From Impatiens glandulifera (lineage: Eukaryota; Streptophyta; Magnoliopsida; Ericales; Balsaminaceae): a DNA stretch of 64,000 nt. Within the stretch, counting starts at the first letter, position 1. Every line of letters begins with the position of its first letter. Location of the stretch: positions 140,979,913 through 141,043,912 of the forward strand of contig NC_061862.1 of NCBI RefSeq assembly GCF_907164915.1, read 5' to 3'. Below, piece by piece: positions 60,575-64,000 of this stretch. Position numbers and translations under genes: made by a program. Below the pieces are notes generated by a model, which was not told the origin of the DNA, ran no database searches, and was given only the letters and a program-made list of their open reading frames with translations.

Positions 60575-61266
60575 AGATATATTTAAACATTATTTCATTT
60601 AAATTAATATTTAAATTAGATATCTAAACAAAATTAAAATTTTATTTTTTATTCAAACCCAGATTCAATATCAAATGTTATGATTTCCAAATAATATATA
60701 CACCACACCTCTCTTTGAAACAATAAAATTGATTTCAAATCTGTAATATTAATTTATTGAATTGAGTTATATTATAATCTCCATTATATCATATTAAAAA
60801 TAAATAATTTCGAGATTAATAAACTATTATAATGTTAATTATGATTTTTAAATCCATAACATTTTTATATATTATGTTTTCTAGTGTAATTTCAGTTTTA
60901 TCTATCAAATTGAGACTTGTCCAAAGAGTAATAAAAAGTTCTATCATTTAATATATTATGAAACAAATTAATTAATCCATACAGTTTATTTAAAATTTTC
61001 ATATATTTGTTTAATTTGAGAAATTTGTATGATACATAGTCATATATTTGAAGTAAGAATTGAATTCGAATTTTATTATTTTATTAATTTTTTTTTTTAT
61101 TGGAGGAAGAGTTTAGATTATTATATTTTAATAATTATGAGTCTATTTTAGTTCAATACATTAAAATATATTATAATATATATTTTGGGTTATCAGTTAA
61201 TATATGAATTTATTTTATGTTATTATTATTTGATTATATATAAACAAAATATTTAAAATGTTTAAA

Positions 61267-61335
<69 letters not shown>

Positions 61336-62930
61336 TTACTGTTGTTTATTAATTAACTTATTATATAATTAAAAAATTATGATAATAATGTTAATAGTAA
61401 AATTAATATGGATATCTTGTTTTAACTATTATTTTATTAATAATGTTTATTAAATCAATAAGAACTAGTATTATATAATACAACTATCATCACAGTTGTC
61501 ATTCAAAACAAATTCAATTGGAATCGAACTTCTAAATAATTTATTAAACTACCTTTCTGAAATATTTTATTAATAATTTTATGAGTTATATTTATTTTAT
61601 TATATTTGAATAAACATAATAAAAAATATATAATAGAAAAATATAGATTTTATTGATTTTATAATAATAAGTTGTTGTTACAAAATAACTAATGATTTAT
61701 AAATATGATAATATTAAAAAGTATATATATAATTAAAAATATATGTAAAATCTTGTAATTATAATAAATTTATACAATATTTAAGTATTAGTTGTATACA
61801 ACTATACAAATATAAGTTTCTAAATACCCATTTAAACATTATTAGGATAGTTGATCTCAACTCAAACATTTTATCTTTAATATTGAATAGATTGGTGTAT
61901 TAAAGTAGTTTTAATTGAAATCAAATCAAATATGTTGATTAATATTATCTCAATGTTACAAATATTACCGTATCAAAATCTGGGATAACAAAACCCACAT
62001 GAATCCAAACATGGACTTGTTATAAATACAGTAAATATTTTGATAATTGTCTTCTTTTACAATAGGAATTTATTAGAGTTTTATTGTTTTATAAAGCTTA
62101 ATGAGTCAAAAATTCAAAAAGTTAGTGATATATAATAACTTTTAATTTAGTGTTATTTAAGTAAAAAAACATTAATTTGTATACCGAAACAGAAAAACAA
62201 GTAGGCTAAACATATCATATATAACAAATTTCTTGATTTAAATACCTATTCTATTTAAACATTGTTACGATACTTTATATATTAACTCAAATATTTTATT
62301 TATTAATTAAATTGTTGTATTATTGTAGTTTCTTTTTTTAACTTAAAATAGTTTTTTTGAATGAAATCAAATCAAACATGTTGATTTAATATTATCTCAA
62401 TTGTTATAAGTATCATATCAAACGAATCTCGAAGATAACACAAGTCAAATGAATCCCAAACATGGATTTGGTTTTAAATATAGTAAATATTTTGATAATT
62501 ATCTTCTATTCTAAAAGGAGTTGTTCATTTATAAAGTTTAATGAGATGAAATTGAAAAGTTAGAGATATAAAATTACTTTTCAGTATTTTGTAAGTCAAA
62601 AAAGCATTCATTTGTATTAATATTTTTTCTAGATTCCGAGAAAGATAATCTAGGCTAAATATATCCAAACAATTTTCTTTAATTATATTTTGATGTACAA
62701 ATTAATATGGTACATAGTAAAAGGTAATAAATATAAATTTACACAACATATAAGTTATAAATTATATGAAAGTAAATTCACATGGATATTTCTATTGATA
62801 TAAATTGAATGATCTTGATTCAATTCTTACTAGAAATAAAAAAAAAAATAATGTTTAAAAGTTAGATATGTATAATAAATTAATGATATTTGTCTAAAAA
62901 ATGATACAATAAATTTATTTAATGTTCTTC
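60575..62930. other. AT-rich intergenic DNA
   Basis: No gene. A (TA)n tract of about 63 bp is at 61272-61334. Two partial direct repeats of about 300 bp are seen at roughly 61800-62180 and 62220-62650: both hold tatctcaatgtt-like sequence, the phrase cccacatgaatccaaacatgga or its variant, and aaatattttgataattgtcttct. Confidence 0.5.
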
Positions 62931-62936
62931 ATATAT

Positions 62937-63312
<376 letters not shown>

Positions 63313-63393
63313 GTGTTGATATTATATATATCACAGTACGATTATCTCATCTTTCAAATATATTTGTTTTCTCAACAAGGTTTACTAGTTCAA

Positions 63394-63966
63394 ATGTCTC
63401 AAAACTTTGTAAGCATTTTTGATATCTTCAAGGAGAAAACAAATATCTCACCAGTGTCATGTAAACTTTGTAATAAGGTGTTTCTAAATGCTATAGAGCA
63501 TGTTAACCATTTTCAAATGGCTCATCTAGTCCACAACAATATCTCCCTACAAGATGGTCGCATGATGGATCTTCATCGTTTGTGTACCGAAGTTGTTCCA
63601 AATTCAAATTCTCATTTGAACCATAGTTCGGTACAAATTGCACCAAAGGAGAGAACCGCGTTGTTTGACACAAGTGATAAATCCAAGAGGATTTGGTCAT
63701 ATAACCATCAACCTTCTTTATCTACTATGCCATATAATCATCACCGGTCATTATCTGCAATACTCACAATCGCAAAACAAAATCTTTCCCCAAATTTGCG
63801 AATGCCGTCGTCAACTCATACTTGTTCATTTACGATCGCCGAGAATGGTGATAATAATAATCCTACGAAGTCATTTATCAGGAAATTGGATCGACCTATA
63901 AGGATATTCAACCTAGATAAAGACAAGGCAGAAATAAAGAGACTAGATTTAACTTTAAAGCTATAA
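63394..63966 (+). CDS. single C2H2 zinc-finger protein with C-terminal EAR motif (copy 4)
   Basis: A 190-aa single-exon protein. The ATG at 63394 is chosen because [10 protein letters not shown] aligns with copies 2 and 3; the open frame upstream to 63313 is unrelated. The zinc finger is at residues 23-44 (C23, C26, H39, H44; VNHFQMAH). Conserved blocks follow: [53 protein letters not shown] and the EAR end LDLTLKL. It is closest to copy 2 in the finger but keeps the DKSKRI segment that copy 2 lacks. The stop is 34 bp before the window end, so the gene is complete. Confidence 0.85.
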   Translation: MSQNFVSIFDIFKEKTNISPVSCKLCNKVFLNAIEHVNHFQMAHLVHNNISLQDGRMMDLHRLCTEVVPNSNSHLNHSSVQIAPKERTALFDTSDKSKRIWSYNHQPSLSTMPYNHHRSLSAILTIAKQNLSPNLRMPSSTHTCSFTIAENGDNNNPTKSFIRKLDRPIRIFNLDKDKAEIKRLDLTLKL

Positions 63967-64000
63967 GGAATGAGACAAATATTTATTTCTTTCCTTAATT

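Overview
The window is eukaryotic nuclear DNA from a flowering plant, most likely a eudicot. It is very AT-rich, most protein-coding signal belongs to plant transposon families (Copia and LINE retroelements, CACTA/En-Spm, PIF/Harbinger-like, MITEs), genes have GT-AG introns, and host proteins carry plant hallmarks such as a C-terminal EAR repression motif and a plant autoinhibited Ca2+-ATPase sequence. I cannot name the species.

Host genes. Four related single-exon genes, all on the + strand (4741-5592, 14773-15336, 25024-25635, 63394-63966), encode small proteins. Each has one C2H2-type zinc finger (C-x2-C-x12-H-x4-H, without the plant QALGGH signature) and ends in an LxLxL EAR motif (LDLTLKL or IDLNLKL). 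Three of them also share upstream DNA with a conserved TTGACC W-box. They look like a local tandem family of putative repressors, spread apart by transposons. Between the first two lies a 76-aa minus-strand gene (6898-7128) for a secreted peptide whose mature part is entirely Gly-His-Thr/Lys triplets. The triplets vary at synonymous sites but are invariant in protein, which argues for a real, constrained product.

Transposons, left to right: a 5'-truncated LINE with target duplication (1687-2387); a long minus-strand LINE of the same family (about 7705-12756); a solo LTR (16156-22486) carrying a 48-bp dyad minisatellite and a nested, decayed Copia element (17722-22308); a Copia gag/LTR fragment (30240-31500); a second LINE family (31501-39347) split by a very young non-autonomous LTR element (32000-37589, nearly identical LTRs); a solo LTR (39667-41194); a CACTA element (41621-46965, TSD TGA) that has captured the 3' half of a P-type Ca2+-ATPase gene with its introns; an LTR-element remnant (46969-48259); a CACTA element (48717-55591) with a TNPA-like gene and arrays of hairpins whose cores occur in both orientations; and a third LINE of the first family (55672-58802).

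The CACTA element at 48717 and the LINE at 55672 both sit inside one small host or old-transposon reading frame. When the insertions are ignored, it reads as a CENP-B/Tigger-like helix-turn-helix segment. From 58900 to 63030 the sequence is AT-rich with one PIF/Harbinger-like element, then the fourth zinc-finger gene directly behind a 148-bp (AT)n tract. Nothing bacterial, no rRNA, no intact tRNA and no CRISPR was seen.
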